Below are positions 45,843 to 57,961 of a stretch of DNA of 64,000 nucleotides, piece by piece. The translations under genes and the position numbers were made by a program. Positions within the stretch are counted from its first letter, which is position 1. Each line of letters starts with the position of its first letter. This DNA comes from Tetranychus cinnabarinus (taxonomy: Eukaryota; Arthropoda; Arachnida; Trombidiformes; Tetranychidae), in contig WHVY01000001.1 of NCBI GenBank assembly GCA_022266195.1, positions 744,001 to 808,000 on the forward strand. Direction: 5' to 3'. The notes below the pieces were generated by a model, which was not told where the DNA came from, searched no databases, and saw nothing but the letters and a program-made list of their open reading frames with translations.

Positions 45843-46764
45843 TTACAATCTGTTATTCAAGTAGCTCTCCGTGTATTTATTGTATTCCAATATATTAAAT
45901 CCGTCTCTTAAAATTTCAGGGGAAAATTTACGATAACTGTTTAAACATCGATAGCTGGCTGGTCTCAACCGATTCAGAATCATAAAATTATACAACTTCT
46001 TACCTGGCCCTTTTTGACAGTAATCAGGAACAGGCTCATAAATCGTTATATTATCCGTGATTATTCCCTAAGAATAATAAATTTTCTTTGTAAAATTAAG
46101 CAAGTTTCTTTGATTTATTTACCTTTTCTTGGCCACAACGAATAAGTTTGTAAATGGTATCCAATGAACGTGGCAAAGGTCCGTATGGGTTCTCATAATC
46201 ACCAATTATCCCAATCAACAATGAATTATTATTGTAATCATCATCAAATGCTCTTGCAACCATGAAATCTCGTCCAATGTAAACTTTACTGTCATCACCA
46301 ATCATGAAGTTGTAAGCAATATCAAATAAGCCAATTTGTTTTTTGTGATATTCTTGAGTTAACTTAAGATTGAATGAACAAAGATATAAACTAGAACATC
46401 GTTCGCTGTAAGTATAGTCGATGAAAATCTTATCCACTGGAACCAGCATCGGAAACTCATAATCAGGTACGTCAGCTTCCCAAGAAGATCGATTTACAAA
46501 TTGTAAAACATTACAATAGCTAAATGGACCACGAGTTGTCTTAATAGTAGTACGAATGGTAGTTTCAAGGTAAGCTTGTTGATCAGATGAATCAATATCA
46601 AATGAATCTTTATAATTTGATTAAAGAAAAGGTATTAGAGTTGTAAATTTCAATTGTTCAATTCAACAAAACATACCATCATCTGAAGATTCCGCTGCCG
46701 AGTAATCTAAACGAATCACCAATAAAAGTGTTAATAGCAAATGATTAATAATATTATGTTTCAT
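45843..46764 (-). CDS. Secreted peptidoglycan-recognition-protein-fold protein, catalytically dead
   Basis: PGRPs bind bacterial peptidoglycan or cleave it as amidases. Exons 46764-46677, 46607-46123 and 46067-45843 join in phase to 265 aa. A signal peptide (about 1-23) and a Ser/Asp/Thr linker precede the fold (about 76-220). Family landmarks: NRSSWEA, C-x5-C, FDIAYNFMIGDDSKVYIGRDF, SLLIGIIGDY and KGPGKKLYN near the end. By eye-alignment all three zinc ligands of amidase PGRPs are replaced: the IHHT motif is IDYT (92-95), the second His position is Pro (about 203) and the Cys of CPG is Gly (211). So it should recognise rather than cut. About 45 extra residues follow the fold. It shares a 0.9-kb divergent spacer with MSH5. 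Confidence 0.82.
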
Positions 46765-47650
46765 TTTGAATGTAAAACTCAATGTTCTGCCATGAATTAA
46801 CAATGAACTTTAGATTTCAAATTTACCTATTTTCTAACCCTTTAACTCTCATTTTTATTTAGATCAAAATATTTGATAACTAAATACGGGTTAATAAACT
46901 AGATTTTATTATAATGAAATTTTAACAACATTATATGTTTAATCAAATCAATTATTCATGATAGACTCGATCGAGTGATAGTCAACCATTACTATAGCAT
47001 AAGTCTTATGAATAAGACCAAATTAAACCAGGATTATCGAAGACTTACTTGGACAATTTCAATTTGATGAGTCGGAATTTTATTGCTGGTCAAACATTCA
47101 AATAGAAATTTTCCCCAATTTTATGACCATTTTATGAATGCTTGGATATTTCCTCTTGTTGAAAACATTTTTTTGTATCCTAATAAAACTTAAAGAATGA
47201 TCTTTTCACCTTTGAAATAAACGAAATGAATTAAAGAAACTGGGCTAAAAGTTGGATGCACAAATATAATTTTTAAGATGAACAATCATTAAAATGGTGT
47301 TTAGACTGATTTAATGTAGAATAACCTCATTAGTCAATTGTCTAATTGTGTACAAAGACTTATCAAGATCTCATTAGACCTATGATTCAATAGCTTTGTT
47401 GTTTTTAAGCTTCTAACTTGGCAATGTTTTGTTTTCGGCTTAAAAACAATTAGCAAAATTTGAATCATCGGTTATGTGAAGTCATTATAACAAGCAATTG
47501 AAAGCTTTTAGCTTTTCTGTTTCCTTTGCTAAACATTTAAATTCGAAATCGAATTTTTTGTTGAGCTTTTGTTAAATGTTATTTTCATAATTATTGAGTA
47601 TTTACGAACTTCAGTTATTAATTATACAAAAGTGTTTATTAAATTTAATC
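46765..47650. other. Divergent spacer between PGRP-like gene and MSH5
   Basis: About 0.9 kb, AT-rich, no coding frame. It must hold the promoters and leaders of both divergently transcribed genes. No clear TATA box was identified. Confidence 0.5.
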
Positions 47651-50579
47651 ATGCAAAAATCACCATTTATTGGGTCTCGTTTGTCAACTCCAAATATTGC
47701 CAATCAAGCTGATGTTAATGATGATTTAGTGGACGGTGAAGATGATGTTGAAGTGGATCATGGTGAAGGTAATATCTTGGCTATCCATTATAACAATCAT
47801 CGCTCAGGTTTTGCTTATTATTCAAGTAAAAGGAATAAATTTTTCCTTTTTGAAGACCAACCTGAAGTGGCCGGTGATTTGTCATTTATTGATAGAATTG
47901 TCCAACAAGTTGAACCCAAACGAATACTTATCTCTTCAAGACTTGATTCAAGGGTCAAGAGCCGTTTGTTTAGTGCTGTCGATCAATTGGTTTCACCTCT
48001 AGCTGGTCAAAAAGTTGGTAATCCCGTTAATAATCATCAACAAACATCTAATAATCAACCTGATCATGATAGTAACCATTCTTCTGCATTTGGTGGTGAT
48101 GGACTAAATAAAGGATCAAGAGAATCAATGGAGGAAAGAGGTGCATCTTTTGATATTAGAAACGGTCTTTGGTCGGATGAACCAAATATCAGTGATGATA
48201 CTGATGATGTTCTGGATATGGATACTGGCAAACTTGGTGATCATCACTCTGATATCATCGTTACGGTTCCTGCTTCTGATTTCACACCAGATGAAGCCTT
48301 GGCTAAAGTATTGCAACTGGAGCTACCCGACATGCCTTTATTTCCTGATCCTAGACAGAAACTCATGTATCTCTCATCTTTATTTGATCATTCTCAAAAG
48401 ACAACATTACTTGCCCTCGGTGCTCTAATTAAGGATATTGAAAGTTCAAATTTAATGACTGATGGAGATGGACAGAAAATAATGGTCAATGGAATAGCAC
48501 CAGCAACTCTGGAAAATCTTATCTATTTAGACTGCCAGTCGAAAATTGCTTTACAAATATTCGCTATTGAAAACCATCCCTCAGTTTATAAGCAAGGTAA
48601 TTCACGTAAAGAAGGACTTAGTCTGTTCGCACTTTTTAATCGCTGTGCATCTCGAATTGGATCTCGGTATTTGAAAAAACTTTTCAATCAACCAACTAAC
48701 AACATGCAGGAGATTAATGATCGATTAGATATGGTTGAATTTTTTCACAACACACCGTCAATAGTTGAAGGTTTAAGGAGCTGCTTAAAAGGAATTCAAG
48801 ATCCAACATCAGTAATGGAGAAAATGCGTTTTGCTGATTGTAGTGTCAATGATTGGGCCAAATTATTAAGAACTGCTAAACACGTTCAGCGTGTCTATGA
48901 ATATCTATGCAGCATTAAAGCGCGATTTTCCATTGCAGCTCGATTTGTAGAGCTGTTTACAGAAAGTCGATTATCGCTTATCATTGATCTCATTGAAGCA
49001 GTTATAGATTTCCGTGAATCTCGTGCAACTGGTAGATTCGAAGTCAATAAAGGTTTGGACGCGGATTTAGATGAGATGAAAAATCTTTATGCTCAACTAC
49101 CCGATATCATGTTTCAACATGGAGCTCAAGAGTTCCTCAGATATCAGGATCGCATACCATCATGCCAAATAACTTACGCAACTCACTTAGGTTTTCATTG
49201 TAAAATCCCGCTTTCACCTGCACAAATGATGACTGGAAATTTCAAGATTCCTGGATTAGAATTTCGTTATCGAGTAGGAGAATCTGGTTATTATAAATCC
49301 CCAATGACACGAGAACTAGATGCAACATTTGGCGATATATTGACTGAGATAACTGAAAAACAACGCAAGGTTCTTCTTCAGCTCCAATTCAAGGTTTTAG
49401 ATGGTATCAATGCTTTGGATGAATTGACAACACTTTGCGCTAAAATTGATGCGTAAGTTAATTTTTTATCCTCTATTTTTTCAATAGTTTTTTAGTCTCT
49501 TTTTTCATGCGTTTTTTTAATCTTACAGGTTTATAGCAATTGCTGAAACATCCAGGTGCTTCAAGTACAAAAGACCAGTTTTCAATGTCAATGACGAGAT
49601 GGATATTGAAGATGGTCGACATCCACTGCAAGAAATATTTGTTGATTCTTATATCGCTAATGACTGTCGCACAGGAAATCAAAGTGGCAAGATTCGTATC
49701 ATCACTGGTCCCAATTCTAGTGGTAAAAGCATTTTCTTAAAACAAATGGCTTTGATAATCTACATGGCTCATATTGGAAGTTTTGTGCCCGCTCATTATG
49801 CTAATATTAGTCTATTGGACCGAATAATGACAAGGATTAAGACTATTGAGTCTGTTTCGACTGGACTTTCGTCGTATATTTTGGATCTCAAACAAGCAGC
49901 AATGATGACACGTGAAAAAACAGAACACTCCTTGTTCGTTGTTGATGAACTTGGTAAAGGGACTGATCCAATCAGTGGAATCAGCTTATTATCAGCTCTA
50001 ATTAATTATTTTGCAAAGGCTGATCATGTTCCCCATGTATTTGTGGCCACGCATTTTCTGACAATTAACGAGCACATCATTCAATCACCTCAAATTTCTT
50101 TTTGGACATTAGATGTTAAAATAGACAATGACGAGGTTAATTATCAGTATAAATTGATTCCTGGGAAAGCTTCTTCAAGTAGAGCGACTTTAGTTATTAA
50201 AGCTGCGGGTTTGGCGCCTATTTTATTAGAGCGTACCGAAGAGATCGAAAATCAACTTAGAAGAGGAAATGTCATATCAGCTCGAAAAATTGATTGTCTT
50301 CAAGGATTTTCTAATAAACTAATCGCCGTTGCAGATAAATTTGAATCAGCAAACTTCGATGCCATTGACTTTGATGGCCAAAAGTTTCTCCAGGAATTAA
50401 TTGCACCTTGGCGAAATCAACCCCAAAAACCATTGCAAACGCCATTTCGGACTCCATTTTCGCCTCCGAGGCAGCCTCGGTTTAAAACACCAGTTCCACC
50501 ATCTGTTCACTCTTCTCGCAGATCTTTTCTTGGGTCATCTAGATACTCATCTTCTCTTTCATCAATTCACTCACCTTAA
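47651..50579 (+). CDS. MSH5: MutS homologue 5 (meiotic MutSgamma subunit)
   Basis: MSH5 pairs with MSH4 to form a clamp that stabilises meiotic crossover intermediates; it does not repair mismatches. Exons 47651-49452 and 49529-50579 join GC|G in phase to 950 aa. An acidic N-terminal segment precedes the MutS core (connector, lever and clamp). The ATPase has the MSH5-type Walker A ITGPNSSGKSIFLKQ, where mismatch-repair MutS proteins have GPNMGGKST, and Walker B VVDELGKGTDP, then FVATHF. No mismatch-binding domain I is present, as expected for MSH5. The C-terminal tail is Pro/Ser/Thr-rich with five S/T-P sites. The start at 47651 is the first ATG of the frame. TSR1 follows on the same strand 368 bp downstream. 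Confidence 0.94.
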
Positions 50580-50947
50580 GCAAGAATCCTACCAACGATG
50601 AAATTCCTTAGATAAAAGGACACAAGAAACTGAATTAGTTCGATATTCGTGTAATTATTTCTTTGACCAAATTGTTCTTCACCTGTATTTGAAATTTGAA
50701 AAATAGCTTACTATAAACTCTATCAATCTATTTATTTTGTTAATTATTTTTGAAATCAAATTATGACTATAAATCCTAAAATCTTCCTATTTTTTATCAG
50801 TAAATGATCCCTTGGTTTCCAACACGTGTTTGCGTCTTATGGTTAAACACAGTTGTTTACATTATGTTCTTTTGTTAAATGGCTCTTTATTAAAGTATTT
50901 ATTTTGTTAATTTTTTGTGTCAAAAATTTAGTGTTTTAAATAACGAA
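50580..50947 (+). other. MSH5 3' UTR and TSR1 promoter region
   Basis: 368 bp of AT-rich DNA without coding frames. It serves as 3' end of MSH5 and leader of TSR1. Confidence 0.5.
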
Positions 50948-53335
50948 ATGGCAGTCGATAAGGTTGACGTTAAACAAAAATCACGCAAAGCTCGTCAACA
51001 AGCCAAAAGAGTTCAGAGAAGAAATCAGTTGAATCAACAGAGAAAAAAGAAGCGAGAAGCTATTCTTAACCAAAAAAGAAAAATTGGTTATGATAATTGT
51101 CCACCTATATTGGTAACAGTATTCAATAATAGTGGCAGACCCATTGACGAATTTCTTGGTTATTTAGAGAAATGTTACAAAGATTTAATAATTGATCGCT
51201 CTCAGAAAGGTAAGTTATTAATAAATTGACTCTTTAAATGGACTAAAATTTGTGCTATATTTATTGACTTTTCTTTCTTATTCATTTAAGGTTCAATTTT
51301 CGTGATTGTTCCTCGATTTAAGGTCAGATATCAGTTCTTGTATCCATCCGATGACCTTTTCTATAATTTGGACACAGCTAAAGTAGCTGATTTGCTTCTC
51401 ATCCTGCACCCAGCTGAAGCTGACGAGGACTACTCATTGGCTGATAATGAGCTTCTTAATAGCATTTATCATCATTGCTTACCGACTACTATGCATATTG
51501 TCTGTGGATTGGAAGAAATTGCTAGCAAAAAACGCCAACAAGTAAAGAAAAATATCCAGAAAGTTATTGATACTAAATTCCCAGATGAAAAACTCCACAA
51601 AATTGATACCGCGACTGAAGTTCTACAATTACTGCAATTAATTTGCAATTGCAAAAAGCGAAAAGTGGCTCTACATAATTACCGATCTTCATTACTAGCT
51701 GACAAATATGAATATAATGAAACGGATTCATCACTCAAAGTAAATGGTTTTATTAGACACAATCAACTAGATGTAAATGGATTAATTCATATCCCGGGTT
51801 GGTCAAACTATCAGATAAGATCCATCCGTATTCTCGACGATCCAAGACCTTTAACAACAAATAATAAGTCAAAGGGAACTGATCAACAAATGAATGCTGA
51901 TAAAAGTGTTGAAGTTCTCAAACCAGACCCGATGAAACAAGAATCTTTAGAAAGCGAAAACGATCTTGATCCTATGGAAGGTGAACAAACTTGGCCAACG
52001 CCGGAGGAATTAGCAGCAGCAACTGATAAAGCCAAAAAGAGGGTTGTTAAGGTTCCTAAAGGTACATCAGATTACCAAGCAGCTTGGATAATAGATCCGG
52101 ATGAGCCAGACGAAAACAATGACAGCAAAAGTACTTTTGACGATGACAGTGAAGATGATTATGATGAAGAAGGTGACGACCAATTAGACAAAGCAATCTC
52201 TGACGAAGAAAGCAACGAAGATGACCAAGAACGGGACGAAGATCAAGAATTTGACACATTGACCATTACCGAAGCTGGTGACGCTGACTATGACGAAAAG
52301 ATGGACATTGAAGAAGAAAAATCTGCTCTAACTAAATTTCGAGAAGCAAGGGAAAATGAGTTATTCCCTGATGAAATTGATACACCAACTGATGTTGCAG
52401 CTCGTCATAGATTTGCTCGTTATCGGGGATTGAAGAGTTTTATCCATTCTCCATGGGATTCAAAAGAAAATCTACCATCCGATTACTCAAGAATCTTCCA
52501 ATTTGAAAACTTTGCACATACCCGAAAGAGAGTAATCAAAAAATTACGAGAAGAAAGTTCGACTGCAGTCCAACCTGGTTCTTATGTTGAAATTATTTTG
52601 GAAAAAGTTCCAAGTGACTTGATTAAGTTTTATGACAACAAAGATTCGTCATCACTCTCTCTTCCATTAGTTTTGATTGGTCTTCTTCCTCATGAACAAA
52701 AAATGTCTTTAATCAATGTTGTCCTTCGTTCAGTTGACCATGACGAAAATGATGAACCAATCAAATCCAAAGATGAATTGATTATCCATCTTGGTTTTCG
52801 ACGTTTCATTACTCGTCCAATTTTTTCAGCTCACACGAATGGAGATAAATTCAAATTGGAACGATTTCTTCCTAAAGATGGTTCTATTGTTGCCTCATTT
52901 TACGCCCCAATCACTTATCCCCCAGCCTCTGCGGTTGCTTATAAAAAATGTAAAGATGGTTCACACAAATTGGTTGCTGTTGGGTCACTGTTAAATGTCA
53001 ATCCCGATCGTATTGTTATTAAACGAATTAGATTAAGCGGTCATCCATTCAAGGTTGTCAGTAAATCAGCTGTAGTACGTTATATGTTCTTCAATCGTGA
53101 AGATATCAAATGGTTCCAACCAGTTGAACTGCGATCTAAATATGGTAGACATGGGCACATTAAGGAACCGCTGGGAACTCATGGACATATGAAGTGTATT
53201 TTTGATCGACCTTTAACATCAAATGATACTGTTTTAATGAATTTGTATAAAAGGGTTTATCCTAAATGGTGTTATAGGGAACAAGTTGAAAGACCGTTTA
53301 CCAGCTCAATGGATATGGATGAAATGTCCTCATAA
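50948..53335 (+). CDS. TSR1: Pre-rRNA processing protein TSR1
   Basis: TSR1 is a Bms1-related, GTPase-like 40S ribosome assembly factor that blocks early subunit joining in pre-40S particles. Exons 50948-51209 and 51291-53335 join G|GT in phase to 768 aa. The basic N-terminus (KSRKARQQAKRVQRRNQ) suits nucleolar entry and rRNA binding. The fold follows without a usable P-loop, as in known TSR1. Then come the AARP2CN-type region (about 230-310), a long acidic stretch (about 350-440, with runs such as DDDSEDDYDEEGDD) and the conserved C-terminal RIBIOP_C/DUF663 region (about 470-750), including HLGFRRF, KLERFLPKDG and AVVRYMFFNREDIKWFQPVEL. The start MAVDKVDVK precedes the basic region and is the first ATG of the frame. 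AATAAA at 53444-53449. Confidence 0.93.
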
Positions 53336-53729
53336 CTTGCATAAATTTGAGAAAGATTCATCTTACTTTTTTTGTGATTTAATTTTTTTGAGATCTCTTT
53401 ATTGAATGTCATCAAATTGTTGTTATTTGACTCTAATGATTGGAATAAACCATAATTATGACACTTGGTTATTTTGGTTTGTTTTAGACTTGCTTTTAGG
53501 GATAATCAGCAATAGAATCAGCTTGATCTAATAGGTAAGTGCAAAATCAAATGAATCGAAAAGTGGAAGTCAGAGAGAAAGTATCACTAAACTAGTATTA
53601 GAGAACCTCTGGTGCAGGGAAATGTTTTAACATAGGCGAGATATTGATTATCCATGATTGTAAATAAATAAGAATAGAAGACAGCAGTTGTGGTCTGCCA
53701 ATGCTTTTTATTGCCAAAATAGTAAGATG
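53336..53729. other. Facing 3' ends of TSR1 and LC8
   Basis: TSR1 AATAAA at 53444-53449 (plus). TTTATT at 53707-53712 is the minus-strand AATAAA of the LC8 gene, about 20 nt after its stop. No coding frame in between. Confidence 0.55.
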
Positions 53730-54081
53730 TTAGCCAGATTTAAAAAGCAATATGGCAACTTGACCCAGGTAAAAGTAGATGAAATGTTTTGTCTCATGGG
53801 TTACATATGAACCAAAATTACGTCCCACAATACAGTGCCAAGTTGGGTTGTATTTCTTGTCAAATTCCTTCTTAATGAAAGCAGCTATGTCCTTTTCAAT
53901 ATTATATTTATCCAAGGCTTGAATTGATGTATTAATGGCATCATCTTGCATTTCCTCACTCATGTCAGCATTTTTCACGACAGCCTTCTTGTCTGTACTC
54001 ATCTAAAACACGATCGAGAAAACAGAACATTGAGAATTACGCTTTCTCCAGATCATATGATCTGTGTATTACACTTACCAT
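53730..54081 (-). CDS. Dynein light chain LC8 (DYNLL type)
   Basis: LC8 is an 89-aa hub protein that dimerises and binds short motifs in dynein intermediate chain and many other partners. The coding exon 54002-53730 gives 90 aa: MSTDKKAVVKNADMSEEMQ at the start, KKEFDKKYNPTWHCIVGRNFGSYVTHET and the invariant end YLGQVAILLFKSG. Identity to animal LC8 is very high by eye. On the minus strand a second ATG at 54081-54079 is followed directly by GTAAGT. The acceptor TTTTAG sits directly before ATG at 54002, so the spliced message reads ATG|ATG AGT and the protein probably starts MMSTDKK. The gene faces TSR1 tail to tail. Confidence 0.96.
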
Positions 54082-55189
54082 GGAATTTGTTATATCACTA
54101 ACTTTTAAGACTTATTGATGGTTTGTCAATTTAAAAAAGGTTTCTAACTGATCCTTTTGTTTGGCACTGTTAGATGAAAGATAATACTGATGATAATAGG
54201 TTGGTTTAATTAAATATTTGATTAAATGATAATTCTCTCTTTTTAAGGCTCAATCTAGAAATCTAGGAAACGGAAACACTAGTTGCAACGACATCTATAG
54301 GAATAATATGAAATAAAGTACAATAATCCAATGGCGCTTTAATGAAACAAGATTGAAGGTTTTATTAAAGAAAAGATTTATCATTTTTTTTTGTTTTTAA
54401 CAATCCGCTGTTAATATTAACGCGTTAATTTAACTCTCACGTTTACATTTCATCATTAATTTAGATTATGCATTTATATGTTTCCAACAATTCAGTTTCA
54501 GTTATCTAACAAAATGAGAGTGAAAGGAGAGAGATGGAGAGAGAGAGAGAGAAGATGAAAAGATAAAAGTTAAGAGGAAAACAAATTGATAAAGACATGT
54601 TAAAGATTATTCAAAGTGCTATTTAACATTAATTTTGATTATCATTCATCCAAACATGATTAATCCCATTGCAATTCTTGGTGCCTGTTGTGTCCTTTGG
54701 AGTAAAATTTTAATGCATTCGGTTTAAAGTTGGCCTCGGAAGATTCGTTCATTTGGACATTGGTAAGTTAGTTAAAAACAAATTAAGTTTGGATCAAAAT
54801 TGCTTGCAATAAAAATATTTACACGTAATTGGCCCTGGATTAATTGTCACGTAATTAAACAAATGTTGAAATGGTTAGTCAAAAAAGACTTGAAGAGTAT
54901 TAGGTTTCTTTTTTTTCAAATTTGTAATCATTATCAAGTGTTATGGGTTCACGTTTGGTTGCAACTGAGTTTCTTGATGACACTTGATTGTAATTGGTAG
55001 TGTTTTTTATTTGTTTTTAAGCGATGTAAACGTTGTTGGAATACATCGGCGAGGCTGAAAAATGGGCAAAGCCAATGAAAATCTCCTCAACGCTTTATTT
55101 ATATCAGGTTGCTGTTGTTTTTGCTGCTGCTGCTGCTGCTGATTATGATGATGATAATTGTTTGATCTATTCGAGGCCAACCTTAATTG
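54082..55189. other. Intergenic region between LC8 and stomatin
   Basis: Contains the LC8 promoter on the right side of that gene, a (GA)n run at about 54516-54556, and the stomatin 3' UTR with a (CTG)n run at 55123-55141. No coding frame supported. Confidence 0.5.
55123..55141. repeat. (GCT)6 trinucleotide repeat in the stomatin 3' UTR
   Basis: Six GCT units on the plus strand, CAG/GCA units in the stomatin mRNA sense, about 50 nt after the stop, followed by GAT repeats. Likely a plain microsatellite. Confidence 0.8.
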
Positions 55190-57961
55190 TCATTCACTTT
55201 CCAATCCTCGTCCTTCCAGAATTTCATCATCATTCGAACCAAAATCAATGGTTTCTTGAGTGGAATGGTGTCGATGTGAACTATGTTTATGATCTGCATC
55301 GACCACAAATCCTCTAAAAAGCTCCATTGGAACTGGAAATACGATGGTTGAATTTTTCTCGGCTGCTATTGAGTTAAGTGTTTGGAGGTATCTCAATTGT
55401 AAGGCTGCAGGAGAATCAGCAATTACCTCAGCAGCTTCCTTCAAAGCACGGGATGCTCTTTGTTCACCTTCAGCAGCAATAACCTTAGCACGAGCTTCTC
55501 GAGCGGCTTCAGCTTCAGCTGCCATAGCACGTTGCAATTGAACAGGTAAACGAACATCTTTACTGTAAAGTTAAAAAGATAAATTGATCAATTTAAATGT
55601 AATGAGAAACCAATAAAATTGGTAAACATGAAAATACTATTTTCCAATTGAATTACTATTAGATGATTAACTGAATGATATTGGCTACTTTTCATATTAA
55701 CTGGCTTCATTGAATCACTTATTTGACTAAATCTGAATAATTAAAATTGAATCACATTACAGTTCATGTGAAATCATTCAGTATTCATCATCTAGTTAAT
55801 TAGATTATCATTAAGTATCTTTTGATCCAAACTTACATTTCAACTCTTTCGACTTTAACTCCCCAAGAGTCAGTAGCTTCATCCAAACTTGATTGTATCA
55901 TGTGACTGATTGATTCCCTTTCACTCAGAATTTCAGATAAATTTTTAGTACCCAAAACATTTCTCAAAGTTGTTGCTGCCAAAAGTCTTGTTGATCTCGC
56001 ATAATCTTCAACATTAGATACTGAGGCAATTGCGTTGCTTATACGGAAATATACAACAGCATCCACAGCTACAGTTACAGAATCTTTAGATAGTATCTAG
56101 AATGGGAATAGAGGAAGAGAGAAATGATTAATCAACAAATTTCTTTTACATCATGAAATTGAAATGATTGAATAAATAAATTAATGAATGAAATTAAAGG
56201 GAATAGGCATATAATTGAATTACATAAGTTGACAAAACATTCACTATAAACGAGTAGACGTTTTCAATTGAATAGAATCAACGATAAAACTCTAGATTTA
56301 ATTAACCAAAATTTTCAAGTAATGGTAAGAAAGTAAACTTAATTATCAATAAATGTTTAATCCTTTTGCTAAATACAATTGGAGTTGAAGCTTGCTTATT
56401 ATTCAGCTGATTATGCTTTCTAAAGCTCTCAAAAAACAATATTACGCTTTTATTTTCAAATAATAAGCTAGCAACTATTTAAAGATCAAATTAATTGGAT
56501 CTCAAACTGGATACAATTGTATCGACTGATGATGAAATGTTTATCAGTAGATTGTTATTCCAGTTGATTATGTGAGAGAAACGAGGGAAAAGGCAAAAAT
56601 AGTAACAAAATAAGGAAAGAAACAATGATTTCTGGTCGAGTTAATTAGATTGTAATCAAGAGAAACGAAATAATCAGGTTGATGATGTTTGATGATGTTT
56701 ATCCTAATCAAGTGAACCTTAAATCGTCATTGTTGTTATTATAACAATCAGGTAACAGCAATTTAAAAGGGTAAAATGAAATGTTTATACATTAGATACG
56801 GTCAAGTAAATGGTCAAGTTGTTATAAGAATAAAAGATCACTAATAGGAACCCATCAAATAAGAAGAAGCAAAATACTCAACATGTATTACAATTTTCTG
56901 TAGGTTTGTTCAATATAAACATTTGATGCCTTTCAATGGTCAAGATGAAGGAAGAGAAAATGACGAGGAAAAAGAGGAGAAATGAAGATGAAGAGAGAAA
57001 AAAAGGAAGAAGAATAGGTAAAGTTGATTGTAAGGGATTTTACCAATGATTTGTTACATTCTGTTGTTATCAGTCTGATCCCTACATTTATCCTTCAATG
57101 GTTACTGGTGAATACGATAAAAGACAACCCACAATGATCATCTTCTTCTCATCTTCATTTTCATCCTCAACCTTTTTTTTTCTCTTTCACCTTTCAAGAC
57201 TTTCCACTAAACGGAAAAAGAGTAAGTAACTCATCAGTGTAATGATAGCCATAATAATAATGATAATAATGTAATATTCTTCTTCGTCTCCAGCTCAGAG
57301 GCTTTTTTGTTCAGATGAATACTTTGAATGTTTATTGATCTCCTTTCCTCGTCACCTGCTTGTCCATCTTTTTTGGTCATTTTCTCTTCCTTGATTACAT
57401 ACTTCAGGATTCTAGTTTTCCGTTTCCTCATCTATAAATAAAGCTTTTAGTTTGATATGCACAAACGTTTATGAATACAAATTTTCACTTCTTGACCATC
57501 TTTAAGTTAGAAACCAGAGAAGCCTTTGATGATAATGAAAACGATGATGGAGAAATGATGCAGCTTTTCATGATAGTGATAATGATGGTTTGGAGGAAGT
57601 TAATACCTCTTGAGGAGGAACATCAAAAGAGACTGTCCTGAGGTCAACCTTGGAATAGGTATCAATACATGGAATGATAAAGAATATACCAGGTCCTCGA
57701 GCCCCACCGGTTACCAAACGACCTAATCGGAATATAACTGCTCTTTCATATTCTTGGACAACCTTTCACATTAAGATAAAGCAGAAACGATAGAAGAAGG
57801 AATGAATAAAGAGATTAATAATGGTTAAATGATGAAAATGATTGGGTTATAACTTACCTTGATGCAGAAGAAAAGAGAAAATGGTAAACTTGTAATTATA
57901 AGTATCACAGAGATGAGTTTGAGTGAATAAGCGCAATAAGCTGGATCCTCTATAACATTTG
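55190..57961 (-). CDS. Stomatin (band 7 / SPFH membrane protein), first exon not found
   Basis: Stomatins are hairpin-anchored, cholesterol-associated scaffold proteins of the inner membrane leaflet that modulate channels. Exons on the minus strand: 57961-57858, 57762-57607, 56096-55837 and 55562-55190, all in phase. Order: the hydrophobic hairpin (LKLISVILIITSLPFSLFFCIK), then VVQEYERAVIFRLGRL, RGPGIFFIIPCIDTY, KVDLRTVSFDVPPQE, TTLRNVLGTKNLSEILSERE, GVKVERVE, and LQRAMAAEAEAAREARAKVIAAEGEQ with ALQLRYLQTL and STIVFPVP. All are hallmarks of animal stomatin rather than podocin or SLP-2. The C-terminal tail is His/Asp-rich. The exon at 57961 begins in phase 1, so an upstream exon with the start codon is missing. 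It may lie in the next 6 kb or beyond the window. A 1.5-kb intron spans 56097-57606. Confidence 0.92.
56097..57606 (-). other. 1.5-kb stomatin intron
   Basis: Bounded by donor GAG|GTATTA and acceptor CCCATTCTAG. A purine-rich (GAA/GAG) stretch lies at about 56940-57020. The small minus frame at 57234-57431 inside has no family similarity. Confidence 0.6.

Noticed and set aside
55033..55317. Plus-strand frame of 94 aa with poly-Ala run
   Set aside because: It is antisense to the stomatin last exon and 3' UTR; the alanine run comes from the GCT microsatellite.
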